Below the pieces are notes generated by a model that saw only the letters and a list, made by a program, of their open reading frames with translations, made no database searches and was not told the origin of the DNA. From assembly GCF_014905175.1 (NCBI RefSeq), contig NC_057789.1:14746876-14810875 (forward strand): 64,000 nt of DNA. The letters are read 5' to 3'. This stretch comes from Aphidius gifuensis. Taxonomy: Eukaryota; Arthropoda; Insecta; Hymenoptera; Braconidae. This document shows positions 1 to 11,279 of this stretch, one piece after another (positions within the stretch are counted from its first letter, which is position 1; every line of letters begins with the position of its first letter). The translations under genes were made by a program, and so were the position numbers.

Positions 1-598
1 AATTGTTATAATAAACTAAAAAAAAACAAAAATTAAAAAAAAGCAACAATAATAACATTTATGTATGTATTTTGACAACATATTTTGAGGTTATGTCTAT
101 TAATTGTAATAAATTCCAACTGTGTCGCCATCTCGTGCCATAAAAGTTAGTAAAACAGGGCCCTATTTATCGATTAATTTTCGAAAAACGGCTTGCGGAT
201 GAATCAGGATTTTCAGTATTTCGTTTTAATAAAAAATGCAAATCTGAGCATTGTAAAAATCAAGTGTTACATAATTATGATGGAATCATCACTAGGGTTT
301 CATTCAATTTTAGAAACTCTATAATGGTCAATATATTTGAACGGAGAAAACACATTGCGAAAAATATAGAACAAATGAATATATGATTAGACAATAAAAA
401 TACAACTTCAGAAACCTATTGATCGGCTTAGCTGATTGAATCTGAAAACCGAAAGAGGTTGTAAAATAATATACATAGATTATTATTCGGTTATATCAAT
501 TAAACGGACAATAATATTTTAATATAGAAAAGTAGAATTAGCTATATATACATTTGATTAAAATTGTTTTTGGTTCATTCGTTCTAGCGGAATTTCAT
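1..598. other. AT-rich DNA, no gene seen
   Basis: I see no convincing coding exon, RNA gene or repeat boundary here. It is low-complexity AT-rich sequence lying before the terminal-hairpin element that starts at 601. Confidence 0.5.
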
Positions 599-600
599 TA

Positions 601-1017
601 TCAAGAGGCACGGTAGTGCCTCGAGTCAATTAGTATGAGAAAGAAAGTATGTGTGTTGATGAGAAGAATATGTGTGAGATGAGATTTAACTACTACTACC
701 GTGCCTTATTATACATCAAATATTTTGTCCCCTTCCGTCGCGAATCTATTAAAAATTGAATTAAAATATGATAGAGTTGAATGAGGATGCTGAAGTTTGG
801 TAATGATCCCATAAATGGATGTCGAGCTTTTTTTTAAAAAAAAAATCAGATTTTTTTGTTGCGGCAATATTATTTAAAGAATAATTTGATATTTACGGTC
901 TTTGCCTTTTTATCAAATCGACCAGATTTCTTCCGTTCAGTTGGTAGAACTTTTTAATATAATTATTTCTTTTTTATTTTTTTTTGTTGTTATATTGCCG
1001 TAACTGCATAATTTTTT
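601..1017. mobile_element. Terminal-hairpin element, partial copy 1
   Basis: It begins after TA with TCAAGAGGCAC, and the first bases form a perfect stem (GAGGCAC, loop GGTA, GTGCCTC, 605-622). The following sequence (about 625-830) matches 29960-30205 closely, and 835-1000 matches 31545-31740. Here the two parts are contiguous, whereas the second copy is split at the poly-T by a 1.29-kb insertion. No open frame supports a protein. Confidence 0.6.
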
Positions 1018-1444
1018 TATTATTTGTATTCATACATAACCTGCAGAATACATGGACTCTCACGTCAAATGTCAGAAAAAAAATAAACAATATCATAATA
1101 AATAAATTATAATAAATGAATCATAAATATATCATCCAATTGTAATAAAATTATTAACTTAATTCATTTATTTACCATTTAATACACTATTATGTTATGT
1201 GTTTTTACTGGACAACTTAAACAACAAGTACAAAATATTCTCAATGAATTATGTTTATCACAAGTGCATTTAGGTAAAAAAACATCATCATAATATTGAT
1301 TTTCATTTTATAATAATTTTATCTACAGTGTAATTTCAATTTTTTTGTTGGTCTAGGCTCAGAATGAAATGTCAATAAATTGGAGACATAATAAAACTAT
1401 TTTAGATAGATAGATACAGATAGATAAATACAAGCACCATTATT
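1018..1444. repeat. Left arm of inverted repeat around the SH3 pseudogene
   Basis: Two blocks (about 1020-1082 and 1203-1444) recur as reverse complements at about 3240-3305 and 3300-3524. The block order differs: in the right arm they abut, here they are separated and exchanged. The second block opens with a coding-like stretch in frame (reading TGQLKQQVQNILNELCLSQ) that ends at a GT donor near 1272. A GATA-type microsatellite lies near 1404-1430. Confidence 0.7.
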
Positions 1445-1678
1445 AATAATGTTATATCTTGATGTTCATGATTTTTAATTAATCTCATGATTATATTGAA
1501 TAAACCAAATGTAAGTCAAGTCTTCATAAATTTTTATTTTTATCAGTATCAATAATAAGAATAAATTTTTGTTTTTTTTTTTTTTTTAGAGTGTTGGTAA
1601 ATTTACATCAACGTATTTATTTTTTTTCAGACTTGAAAAGTGCTTGAATTTATTTGACAATAAATAAATAAATAAATA

Positions 1679-2960
1679 ATGGAAGCTATCGTGGAATATA
1701 GCTATGTAGCTCATGAGCCAGATGAATTGACACTTCGAAAAAGTGATATTATTAAAGATGTAAAAGTTACAGCTGGTGAATGGTAGGAAGGAACTTTGAG
1801 AAATAAACGTGGCATGTTTCTTGATAATTTTGTAAAGGTTAGTAATAATAATTTAACAATAAATACCTTGTAGAAAATTAAATTAAATATATATTAATTA
1901 TTAAATATTTAAAGGTAATTAAACCAACCATCACCAATAGAATAAAAAAAGATGAAAATTTAATGAGAAATAGTGGTTCATTTGGTAGAAGATATTGTAA
2001 ATTATTATTTAAAATTATGAGCCATGTAATGAAAAAGAATTGGAATTAATGCCACAAGATTCAATTGAATTTCTGGAAGAAGTTGAGGAAGGCTGGTGGC
2101 AAGGAAGATAACACGGACATGTTGGTATATTTCCATTAAATTTTGTAACATCACCAAGTCCAAAAGAAGCTGAAAGTCCAACTGGTAGTATTGAAAGAAC
2201 AACTAAAGAATTATGTCTTGTATTATTTTCATATGAAGCACTTAATGAAGATGAATAAAAATAAATATATTTATCATATAATACATACAATAAATGAAGG
2301 TGAAATTGTCACAATAATATCACGTAATGTTGCTGACGAAGTAAGCATACAATTAAAATTAAATGTTAACAAGTTAATTTATAGCTATAATAAATACAAA
2401 TTTTTAGGGTTGATGAAAAGGTGAAATACATGGTAAAATTGGTCTATTTCCTGATAATTTCGTTAAATTAATTAAAGTTAATCAAGATATCAATAATGAA
2501 GATTGGCATGATACAAATCAATCATCATCAAAATCAAGTTCCATGAAAAATCATTCAGTTCATAAAAAAAGTGAAAAAGCACATGCTAGAAAAAGACTTG
2601 ATTTACGTAGTGGATTATCAAGTATTGATAATAATATGTCATCAAGAAAAATATTAGATTCAACAACATCATCATCTTTATCATCAACATCAACAATGTC
2701 ATTATCACGAATAATGATGCAAGGTGATTTGAAATCATCATCAACAACAAGCTTAAAAAAAATTAATGATAATTTATTAACTGAGACTGTTGATAGTCTT
2801 ACTGAAATTTGTATACTAAAAAAGAACTAGATGGTATTGAACGTGGTGAAGGTGCACCATCATCACATTTAACAGCATCACGTGCTAAAGCACCACGTAG
2901 ACGTTTACCATCAAGTCAACATGTAAGAGGACTAACAACATCAATAAATAATAATTTCTA
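1679..2960 (+). pseudogene. CIN85/CD2AP-like (cindr) SH3 adaptor pseudogene
   Basis: The reading starts at ATG 1679 with MEAIVEYSYVAHEPDELTL, a typical first SH3 domain of the CIN85/CD2AP adaptors that link endocytosis and actin. Where the SH3 double Trp is expected the second is a stop (TAG 1784-1786). A GT donor follows at 1838, and a second exon resumes near 1915. The second SH3 is readable (ELELMPQDSIEFLEEVEEGW, then a stop), as is a third (about 2200-2480) with frameshifts and a retained intron. Then comes a Ser/Lys-rich linker and a conserved-looking stretch containing LTASRAKAPRRRLPS near 2865-2910. Retained introns argue for DNA-level duplication, not a retrocopy. Several stops make it nonfunctional. 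The family call is from recognised motifs, not a search. Confidence 0.85.
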
Positions 2961-3239
2961 ATTAACAAATACAACTGAATCAATTATTAATAATTAATAA
3001 TAATTTAACAAATGGTTCAATTGATACTGTTGATCAAAAAATACGCGTACTACTGATGATAATGATATATAATAAATAATAATGGTAATATTAATAGTAA
3101 TAATAATAGTAATGATAATGTAATAATTAGTAAAACACATAACATAATAGTGTATTAAATGTTCAATAAATAAATTAAGTTAATAATTTTATTACAATTG
3201 GATGATATATTTATTATTATATTTATGATATTGTTTATT

Positions 3240-3526
3240 TTTTTTCTGACATTTGACGTGAGAGTCCATGTATTCTGCAGGTTATGTATGAATACAAATA
3301 ATGGTGCTTGTATTTATCTATCTAAAATAGTTTTATTATGTCTCCAATTTATTGACATTTCATTCTGAGCCTAGACCAACAAAAAAATTGAAATTACACT
3401 GTAGATAAAATTATAAAATGAAAATGAATATTATGATGATGTTTTTTTACCTAAATGCACTTGTGATAAACATAATTCATTGAGAATATTTTGTACTTGT
3501 TGTTTAAGTTGTCCAGTAAAAATCTA
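3240..3526. repeat. Right arm of inverted repeat around the SH3 pseudogene
   Basis: Reverse complement of the left-arm blocks. The coding-like stretch seen at 1203-1272 lies here on the minus strand (about 3455-3524), preceded by an AG that could be an acceptor and followed by the same GT donor. Confidence 0.7.
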
Positions 3527-4256
3527 TGTTGGATATAGGTTTAAATTTAAATGTTATAAAAATTTATGATAAACAAATGGTTATCAAGACTAAATATATA
3601 TATATATATATTGATAAATATAAATCTATAAAATCAAGTATTTCAAATTTTTAAGAATGAACATTATCAACTCAATCCATCAATCGATCAACTCTTTATT
3701 ATATACATAGGTATATTATTATAGTTTATTAAACAATGTTAACAGTACCTAATTTTTATTTTTTATCAATATTTATTTAAGGTGCAAGAAAAAGGAAATA
3801 ATTTTAATATTTTTATTTTTTTTCATACAAATCTTGGTGTTAATGAAATTAAATTTTAATAATTTTATGTTTAGGTTATGTTTATCATTTATGTGTCAAA
3901 ATTTTTTAATTGTGACAATCAAAAAAACAAGTCTTAATTTTTGAGTCTTAATTTGAAAAAAAAGTACGATTATTATTAATTGACAATTATTATAAATATA
4001 ATTATTTATTTATTTATATCAACTTTGAGTACGTTTTTTTTTTTTTTTTTTTTTTACCAACTAACTTTGTACTTATACTGGTTATTTTTTATCAAATATT
4101 ATTATTATCACCATGATAATAATAATATTTATGCCTTTTTTATATTTTATTTATTATTTAAGGCATTTTTATCACTTTTTTTTATCACGTACGATCGGTC
4201 TTTTTTTTATTTATTTATTTTTTTTTTAAATTAAGACTTGTTATATATTTTTTTTT
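3527..4256. other. Intergenic / probable 3' region of the minus-strand gene
   Basis: AT-rich with long homopolymers and TA repeats. Its right part should hold the 3' UTR of the three-exon gene that ends at 4257; TTTATT runs near 4208-4225 would read AATAAA on that strand. Nothing coding is supported. Confidence 0.4.
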
Positions 4257-5933
4257 TTATCCTTGAAAATAAACCTGTATGCCACCACCACCTGAACGAA
4301 TACCCCTTCCACGTCTACTTCTATTACCACCACGACCACGTTGCTCACGATATTGATGGGGACGATTAGCCATCATTTGAAAGAATTGACGTCTCCAAAA
4401 TCTGAAATAATTCATTGATTTTATATATATTGTTGTTATTTAATTGTTGTTATTTTATTGTATATATTTATTGTTTTTACCTGACTCTGTCTCTGACACT
4501 GGCATCAACTGGATCTTGGTCGCGTTCATCACGAGCTCTACGACCTTGAGCACCAGTTACAGCACGATTCAGTCCAGCACCAGCCGTAACCCGACGCAAT
4601 CCACTGCCAGCTGCAGCACGACTTGGTCCACCACCACGTGATCCTGCCCCAATCCCACCACGAACACTTCTAACCGCTCCACCACCTAATCCTTCAGCAA
4701 CACCACCACCAAAAGCATCCATCAATTCATCAACTTCTTCAGCATTTTCTTGATGATTTTGAGGCTGATCGTTGGGTGCAGCCAATGGATCATCTTCTTG
4801 ACGTGCTGCTTGACCGTCGTTAACCTCAAAATCATCTCTGACCATGTTGATGTCGGAGGCCTCAAATGCAGGTAAAGCTGGAAGCTCAAGTCCCTCTTCA
4901 AGGGCTTGTTCCTCCAGGAGGTAAACCTGTGCTCGAGCTTCAGCATGACGGTCGACGATCTTTTGGTGGCGACGAGCCCTTGTTTCGCTCTCGCGTTGAC
5001 GCTGACGGTCAAAAGCTTCAAAACTGAGTGAACCCTTTAAAATATATATTTATATATGGGGCATTCTTAGTCAAATCACGGGGTCATCTGCCTGACCCCC
5101 TACGATTTTGATAATATGAGCTATTTTTAGTTGATTTTAGGCTGAAATTAAGCCTCTAATTTTTTTAGATTTTTTCATTAATTTTTCTAGACTCCATCAT
5201 CTTGAATATCACTATTTTTGCAATTTCTCAAAAAGGACCATTTTTTTTTTTCTGAATTTTTTTTACAGAATCAGTTACACAATACACGCATTTTAAGCAC
5301 AGCAAAAATCTGGGTCCAGAAATATAAATATTTTTTTTTTATTTTATTTTCAGCAAAAGTTTCTAAAAATGCCGAAACAGAAAATTTACCAAGGGAAAAT
5401 CTAGTTTTATTTTATTTTTTTGAAATCAAAAACTTATATATTATAAACTTATATTCATTTTGGAAAAAAAAATTTTTTTTTCTAGAAACAAAAAGTGTTT
5501 TTGCTGAAAAAAAAAAATTTCAAAAATAAATAAAAAATATTTATATTTCTGGACCCAGATTTTTGCTGTGTTAAAAATGCGTGTATTGTGTACCTGATTC
5601 TGTGAAAAAAAATTCAGAAAAAAAAAAATGGTCCTTTTTGAGAAATTGCAAAAATAGTGATATTCAAGATGATGGAGTCTAGAAAAATTAATGAAAAAAT
5701 CTAAAAAAATTAGAGGCTTAATTTCAGCCTAAAATCAACCAAAAATAGCTCATATTATCAAAATCGTAAGGGGTCAGGCAGATGACCCCGTGATTTGACT
5801 AAGAATGCCCCATATATAAGTATACAATAAATAAAATATATACAATAAATAAAATATAAATTATAAAAATAAAAATAAATATAAATAAATATTTATAATA
5901 AAATATAAAACTTACTGGTCTGTTCATTGCCAT
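4257..5933 (-). CDS. Three-exon gene, acidic then Arg/Gly-rich protein, 238 aa, unknown
   Basis: The exons join in frame: 5916-5933 (MAMNRP), 4481-5034 and 4257-4401. Both introns have GT donors (GTAAGT at 5915; GTAAAA at 4480) and AG acceptors, and the joined length is 717 nt, 239 codons with the stop. Residues 7-55 are rich in Arg/Glu/Gln and look helical or coiled. Residues 70-115 are acidic and Asn/Gln-rich. Residues 116-175 are Gly/Ala/Arg-rich. The tail (192-238) is basic with RGRGG and GRGIRSGGGG, like RNA-binding RGG tails. Coding GC is far above the flanks. Three consistent exons with no stop argue for a live gene. I do not recognise the family, and RNA binding is only an inference from the tail. 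It lies 730 bp beyond the inverted repeat. Confidence 0.7.
5058..5811. mobile_element. Foldback element in intron 1 of the 238-aa gene
   Basis: A 754-bp almost perfect palindrome. The terminal GGGGCATTCTTAGTC is matched at the other end, and the arms run about 290 bp each (5058-5345 and 5525-5811) with few mismatches and a T/A-rich centre. Alternating TA flanks obscure the target duplication. If transcribed, the intron would form a very long hairpin. Confidence 0.85.
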
Positions 5934-6664
5934 GCTGTTTTTATAAAATTAACTAAATTTTTTATAACCACAATGAACCACGTTTGGCAACTGATGCTGA
6001 TAAAATGGCGTGGCTTGGATAGCTCACGGATGCCGAGATTTGCACAGGACTTTACGTCATGACGGTCGAACGAGGAATGAAAAAGACAACGCTAAAAATA
6101 ATCTGGATCGGTAACGTAACTTTCTTCCTCTTTTTTGAAGAAGCAGTCTGTAGATGGCCATAGTGTCTTATATTTTTTTTATATATATTTATATTATTAT
6201 TATTTTTACTGCAATTTATTTATTAAGTTGGTTCCGATATATAGTTATTATATATATTTTATTAAAAATGAAAACTGTTATTATTATAAATTAATAACAA
6301 AAAAATACTGACACAAATTTTGTAGATATTTTTTATCACTGTAATCGCGCATGCGCAAGTACTAGTTAACAGTGATTAGCAAGGAGATGAATAGTACAAT
6401 AGTTTTTATTTAATATTTAAAAAAATAAAAATTATTAAACAATGATAAACGAAGAATAGTTATGTACAAACGATTTGCTATCAATTGAGCATCTTACTAC
6501 TATCAAAAATATCAGCCACTTTAAAATTATGAATTGTCGCCTATCTGGCAACTCCAAATATTTCGATTAATTAATTAAAATAAATGAAGGGTTGAAAAAA
6601 AAACAAATATATGACAATCATCTACAATTCAAGTACAATCAGCTACAATCATTGTTTTTTTGTC
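5934..6664. promoter_or_regulatory. Putative promoter region of the 238-aa gene
   Basis: Upstream of the minus-strand start. It holds moderately GC-rich DNA (5975-6130) and a perfect GCGCATGCGC palindrome at 6347-6356, the classic NRF-1-type site also common in insect promoters. Regulatory use is inference. Confidence 0.3.
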
Positions 6665-7694
6665 GGCCCGTGGGTGCATTCCTTTAATAAAAATTTTTTT
6701 TTCGTTTTGCAATTTCGCCCTGTAATACCGACTAATAACTAGAAACAGAAACAATAACAAAAGTGATAAAATTCTCTATGCAATATTCCAGGCTTCACAG
6801 TTTACGATAATGTGTGGCACGACCTATGTGACAATAACAAACAATCACAACAAGTCAATTTTCTATTTATTTCAGTTTGATATAAGGTGTGTTCGTTCAC
6901 TTTTCACACCGAGCGTATGCACGGAGCGTATGCAAGGAAGCGCTAGCGTTTTGCGGTCATTTGAAGAAACTTTAGTAACTAAAATTTACTATTTATTTAT
7001 TGCTATTCGTTTTTTCCAGTTCTTTCGCTCTCTTTCATTATTATTAATTGGTAATTTGTTCTTGCGTCTGAGAAAAAATTATTAAATTAACAAAATAAAA
7101 ACAATGACTGAAAATAACGAATGTTTTAGTAAATTTTAGTTACTAAAGTTTCTTCAAACATGTTTCCTAGCTAACATACATCATACTCGGTGTGAATAGT
7201 GAACGAACACACCTATAGACATTAAACAGTTATCCATCTAATAATTGGAAGCCAAAAAAAATAATGTCATGTGCCAGTACTGCCACTACAAGAAACAGCT
7301 TTTCCCTATAAAATTTTGGCCGGTATTACAGGGCGAAATTGCAAAACAAAAAAAATTTTTTTCACTGCAATTCCGCCCTGTAATACCGACTAAAAGCTAG
7401 AAACAGAAACAACAACAAAAGTGATAAAATTCTCTATGTAATATCCAAGACTTTACTACTATCTAGTGCGACCTATGTGACAATAACAAGCAAATACAAC
7501 AAGTCTATTTTTTTCTATTCCAGTTTGATATAAAGATTGAACTGTCATTATTCTTCCAATAATTGAAACCAAAAAAAAATAATGTCATGTGCCAGTACTG
7601 CCACTACGAAAAAACAGATTTTTTTCCTATGAAATTTTAGTCGGTATTACAGGGCAAAATTGTAAAGCCAAAAAAACATTTTTATTATAGGAAT
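6665..7694. mobile_element. Tandem dimer of a GGGTGCATTCC-type MITE
   Basis: The outer ends are inverted: GGGTGCATTCCTTTAATAAA near 6670 and its complement near 7670-7692. Both monomers carry the CGCCCTGTAATACCGACTA subterminal block and a shared interior (about 6745-6885 plus 7215-7325, and 7385-7645). The two join at 7325-7380 through shortened termini. A third copy is at 45031-45428. Confidence 0.7.
6885..7214. mobile_element. MITE nested in the first monomer
   Basis: Terminal inverted repeat AGGTGTGTTCGTTCAC at 6885 and its complement ending 7214. The undisturbed second monomer (near 7522) shows the site before insertion, giving a 2-3 bp TA/ATA duplication. Confidence 0.75.
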
Positions 7695-7832
7695 GCACCC
7701 ATTGTAATCAAGTTGTATAATAAATTGTAATTATTTAATTGAAATTAAACTGAATGTCACTAAATGTTACTAAATTCCAATAAGAGTTCTATGGCGCATG
7801 CGCTCAGATTTTTTTTAAATTGCCAGGCCCAG

Positions 7833-7981
7833 CACCCGTATTCAGAGGATGTTCTCATTAGGGCTTTTTTTTCCGATGGCGGCGCTTGTGAACTTTTTAT
7901 ATAGATTTTACATAGAAAAGCTTCACAAGCGCCACCATCGGAAAAAAAAGCCCTAATGAGAACATCCTCTGAATACGGGTG
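7833..7981. mobile_element. PIF/Harbinger-like palindromic MITE, copy 1
   Basis: 149 bp, nearly a perfect palindrome, termini CACCCGTATTC. The 3-bp target duplication CAG is at 7830-7832 and 7982-7984. Copies at 21257 and 27451 share ends and centre. Confidence 0.85.
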
Positions 7982-7984
7982 CAG

Positions 7985-8490
7985 CCCATTTATGTGTGTC
8001 AATTAGAAAATTGATTTTAAATATTTATTTAATTTATTACAAAAAGAGTTAACCGCTGAGAGATGTTAAAAATATATATTTGGCATGTACAATTGAGTTA
8101 CCATTCAATACAATCCCGAATGTATGATACGCGTATGATTCTTATGTATAATACATCGGTATGATATACTTTTCAACCCTGACTTCTGTCAATCAGACCA
8201 CACCCTTTTTGCTTGTCGCCATTAACATATTGGATTTTGTCGCTCGCGGGACAAAGTTTTGACATTTATGTGTGTTATTATTCTAATGTGTTTGATTGTT
8301 AATAAAATAATTTAAATATATTAAAGTGTTTCACATCTATCTTTATTACATGTTAAAAAGTTTTCTATTTAATTTTGATGAGTGCTATTTTTTTTTTGTA
8401 AATTATTCCTCGTTTGACGTTTACCTAACCTATTTTTTTTTGTCCCTTTTGCCTTTTTCCTTTCTTTATAGTATATTTCAGGATTTTACT
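7985..8490. other. Noncoding, with a hAT-like end carrying a GTATGATAC motif
   Basis: 8120-8182 holds several GTATGATAC-like palindromic motifs and finishes CAACCCTG, resembling the right ends of the hAT-like family described elsewhere in the window. The remainder before the Ulp1-like ORF may be its promoter. Confidence 0.35.
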
Positions 8491-8740
8491 TCTTTCGAGA
8501 AAGTATTATTGGCCTTGTCAAGAGATTTTTCTCTTTCTAGAAGAATTAATTTCCTTGACAAGAGTATTTTTCCTTCTTTCAAGAAAGTATTAATTGGCCT
8601 TGTCAAGAGTTTTTCCTCTTTCCAGAAGAATTCATTTCCTTGACAAGAGTAATTTTTCTTCTTTCGAGAAAGTATTATTGGCCTTGTCAAGAGTTTTTTT
8701 TTTCTCTTTCTAGAAGAATTCATTTCCTTGACAAGAGTTT
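8491..8740. repeat. Three-copy 85-bp minisatellite
   Basis: The unit starts TCTTTCGAGAAAGTATTA and contains the paired words CTTGTCAAGAG and CTTGACAAGAG. Starts are at 8491, 8575 and 8660. ORFs across it on both strands are by-products of the repeat. Confidence 0.85.
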
Positions 8741-8836
8741 ATTTCGAAACGTCTTAGTTTTATAAAATTATATATATTAAAAAGTTTAAGTCGTGATTCT
8801 TTTTATATACATATAACTTTTTTAACTAAAAAAAAA

Positions 8837-9808
8837 ATGTCTGAAGTTGATCAACTCGAATTCGATCGTAGAATCATTTTAGGTTCTGATTCATTGCTAA
8901 GAGATGAAGAAATTGACTTTTTCGCCTATTTATTGCATGAAAAATTAAATTATGAGTTTATACGCTGTTGGACGCTCCAACATGCTGATCTCGCAGTCCA
9001 AATACCGGCTAATAGTAAACATATTCAAATTTTACATACAGCAGCTGAAGATATTTCTCATCCGAATGCATATAAAATGATTGGTGGTCATTGGATATGC
9101 AGTTATTATGATGGCGATTTAATTCATATTTATGATTCCGTAAACAATTCAAATCTAGATAATCAAATTATAAAAAAGTTGCGGATGTTATATGGCAATG
9201 CATTTGATGAAGAAACTGTAGAATTTCACAGAGTACAGAAACAACCTAACAGTTATGATTGTGGAGTATTTGCTATTGCAAATGCAGTAACTCTTGCATT
9301 AGGCGGAAACCCCGAAATGACTACATATAGGCCATATAAAGTTCAAGACATGCGTGCCCATTTATTATCAATGTTTGAACTTCGCGATATCTTATCTTTT
9401 CCTCGATCAAATATTCATAGTTCAACTAATAATAGGCTGAGAGATGACGAGAATACTTTTGAGAAAAAAAATATCAAAGTACCTACTTTTCTGCCAAATA
9501 TCCAAACTTCTAAAAGAAAATGCCCAACTAATGGTGACGTTTTGTTAAATACTAAAGGATATGATTGTGGCCAAAAGCGCATTTGTAAACGAAAGGTTAT
9601 ACAGATTCCAAGTATTTCAGAAGAATCTAAAAACAGAATTGGAGGGAATCAAAGATTAAACGGAGACGACATACTGTTCTTTGGAAAGTTGCTATCTGGT
9701 TGTTCTGATTATGTACCGCAAGATACTTTATATATCCAAAACTTAGATAAAATTCAAGCCATTCCAAAAACTAAAAAACATATGTTACGTACCAAGTTGA
9801 AAAATTAA
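8837..9808 (+). CDS. Ulp1/SENP-like cysteine protease (C48), 323 aa
   Basis: Intact ORF, ATG in a good A-rich context. The protease core is at residues 40-190. The full catalytic set is visible: His85 in GGHWICSYYDG, Asp100 in IHIYDS, Gln136 and Cys142 in QPNSYDCGVFAIANA. C48 enzymes cleave SUMO or related modifiers, and the target here is unknown. The C-terminal 130 residues are basic, low in recognisable structure and end in Lys-rich sequence. Ulp1-like ORFs commonly accompany Helitrons and other large DNA transposons, so a transposon-borne role is likelier than a host SUMO gene. Unlike the downstream Helitron frames it shows no break. Confidence 0.8.
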   Translation: MSEVDQLEFDRRIILGSDSLLRDEEIDFFAYLLHEKLNYEFIRCWTLQHADLAVQIPANSKHIQILHTAAEDISHPNAYKMIGGHWICSYYDGDLIHIYDSVNNSNLDNQIIKKLRMLYGNAFDEETVEFHRVQKQPNSYDCGVFAIANAVTLALGGNPEMTTYRPYKVQDMRAHLLSMFELRDILSFPRSNIHSSTNNRLRDDENTFEKKNIKVPTFLPNIQTSKRKCPTNGDVLLNTKGYDCGQKRICKRKVIQIPSISEESKNRIGGNQRLNGDDILFFGKLLSGCSDYVPQDTLYIQNLDKIQAIPKTKKHMLRTKLKN

Positions 9809-10800
9809 AATTTAACTATGAAATAACAAGAAAAAGAAAGAATATGTAAAATCAAAATTAAATAACCAAATAATCATAGAATAATTAAAATAAATCAACT
9901 TGGTATTTCACGTTAAAATTAAAAATCCTCTTATTTTGTTATTCCCTACAGGGTAACGGGTTAGGAGGGAATGTGTATGATTGTAGATGTACCTTGATGT
10001 AAGAATAATCCGAAACAATTGTTGAGAGCGTGTCAATCTGGATGGTCGCCTGTTGATGTTTGTAGTCTCGAATAATCCAAACGGTAAAATAAACTCGAAG
10101 CACAGAAAACAACACCCCGGAGAAATGTCACAGTCAATAATTTTTATATAGGATTAGGGAAGGTTAAATAACACAGGAAATAATAATTTATCACAAGAAT
10201 TAATTAGTTTAAATTCACTCGAAAAATGTTATTTATTTAAAACGTAAAAGTTCAATTGATTTTATTTAATTTTTATCAGATGTAATTGATTTAATTTTAA
10301 TTTTAATTTTAAATTTTTAATTTAGTTTCAATGATTTGAATAGAACGAAAGTTGTCGCAAGAGTGACGCTCCTTAATATTAAAAATAAAATTATTCCCAT
10401 AAAAATTTAATTATTAGGTAGGGATGAAAAGTGGTGCCATTTCTTGAACCAATCAGATACAATGGTTCCCATAGTAGTCAGCATATTCAATTTGTTTAAA
10501 CAATTTAATAAATAATAATCTAGCAACTTCAACGGATGTGGCGTCTCGCGTTGCAGAGGTGACTTTGAAAACTGCTTACCAAAATTTATAAAAAAAAAAG
10601 AAAAAAATAATTTGTTTTATAAAAACGCAAAATTTGAATTTAATTCCGTGTGAAAATAAAAAAATAAAAAAAGAAAAATTTTATTGCTTGCTCGGCATCC
10701 GTTGAATTTATTAAATGATTATTTATTATCGATTATTAATTATAAATATACCAAGACGTAACACATATACAAATCCTCCATAGCAGAGGCGCTTCTGGCC
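9809..10800 (+). other. Noncoding between the two protease frames
   Basis: AT-rich sequence with a slightly more complex part at 9950-10130. I see no ORF, inverted repeat or clear LTR. It could be an insertion that removed the start of the second protease frame. Confidence 0.35.
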
Positions 10801-10802
10801 CA

Positions 10803-11279
10803 ATGACTGATCACTGGGTTTGCAGTTATTACGATGGTAAAAATATTCATATTTATGATTCATTAAACATTCATATACTCCATAATGATTATCAAATGTA
10901 TTTACAACGTTTATTTCCATTTTATTCAGTTGAACAAAACAATGTGCGGTTTCCAAGAGTTCATCAACAACAAAATGCTGATGATTGTGGTGTGCTGGCT
11001 ATTGCATTTGGAGTTTCTTTATTATTTCGTCATAAACCTGAAACTATTGAATACGAGTATGACAATTTAAGAAAGCATTTGCTCAATATGTTTGAAACCC
11101 AGATAATAACTCCTTTTCCGATGATTAAGCATAGCGATCCACCACTTCCACTACCACTGGAAGAGATAGTAAAAAAAGAACATAAAGCATATTTGGAACG
11201 AACACGCTTAGACAACAATGCTCAAACAGCGACCATTCAAAGTAAAAAAAAAACGTATCGAAACAGCCTCAAATCTTGA
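10803..11279 (+). pseudogene. Second Ulp1-like protease, N-terminally truncated
   Basis: The frame opens within the catalytic core: His4 in DHWVCSYYDG, Asp19 in IHIYDS, Gln56 and Cys62 in QQNADDCGVLAIAFG. The same residues occur at 85, 100, 136 and 142 of the upstream protease. About 80 residues normally before the His are missing, and the sequence before 10790 is unrelated. It ends in a Lys-rich tail whose stop overlaps the next frame. This is a paralogous duplicate or the original module of the Helitron polyprotein. Confidence 0.75.

Noticed and set aside
5218..5529. 103-codon frame in the intronic palindrome
   Set aside because: Composition follows the T/A-rich palindrome centre, with a mirror frame expected by symmetry.
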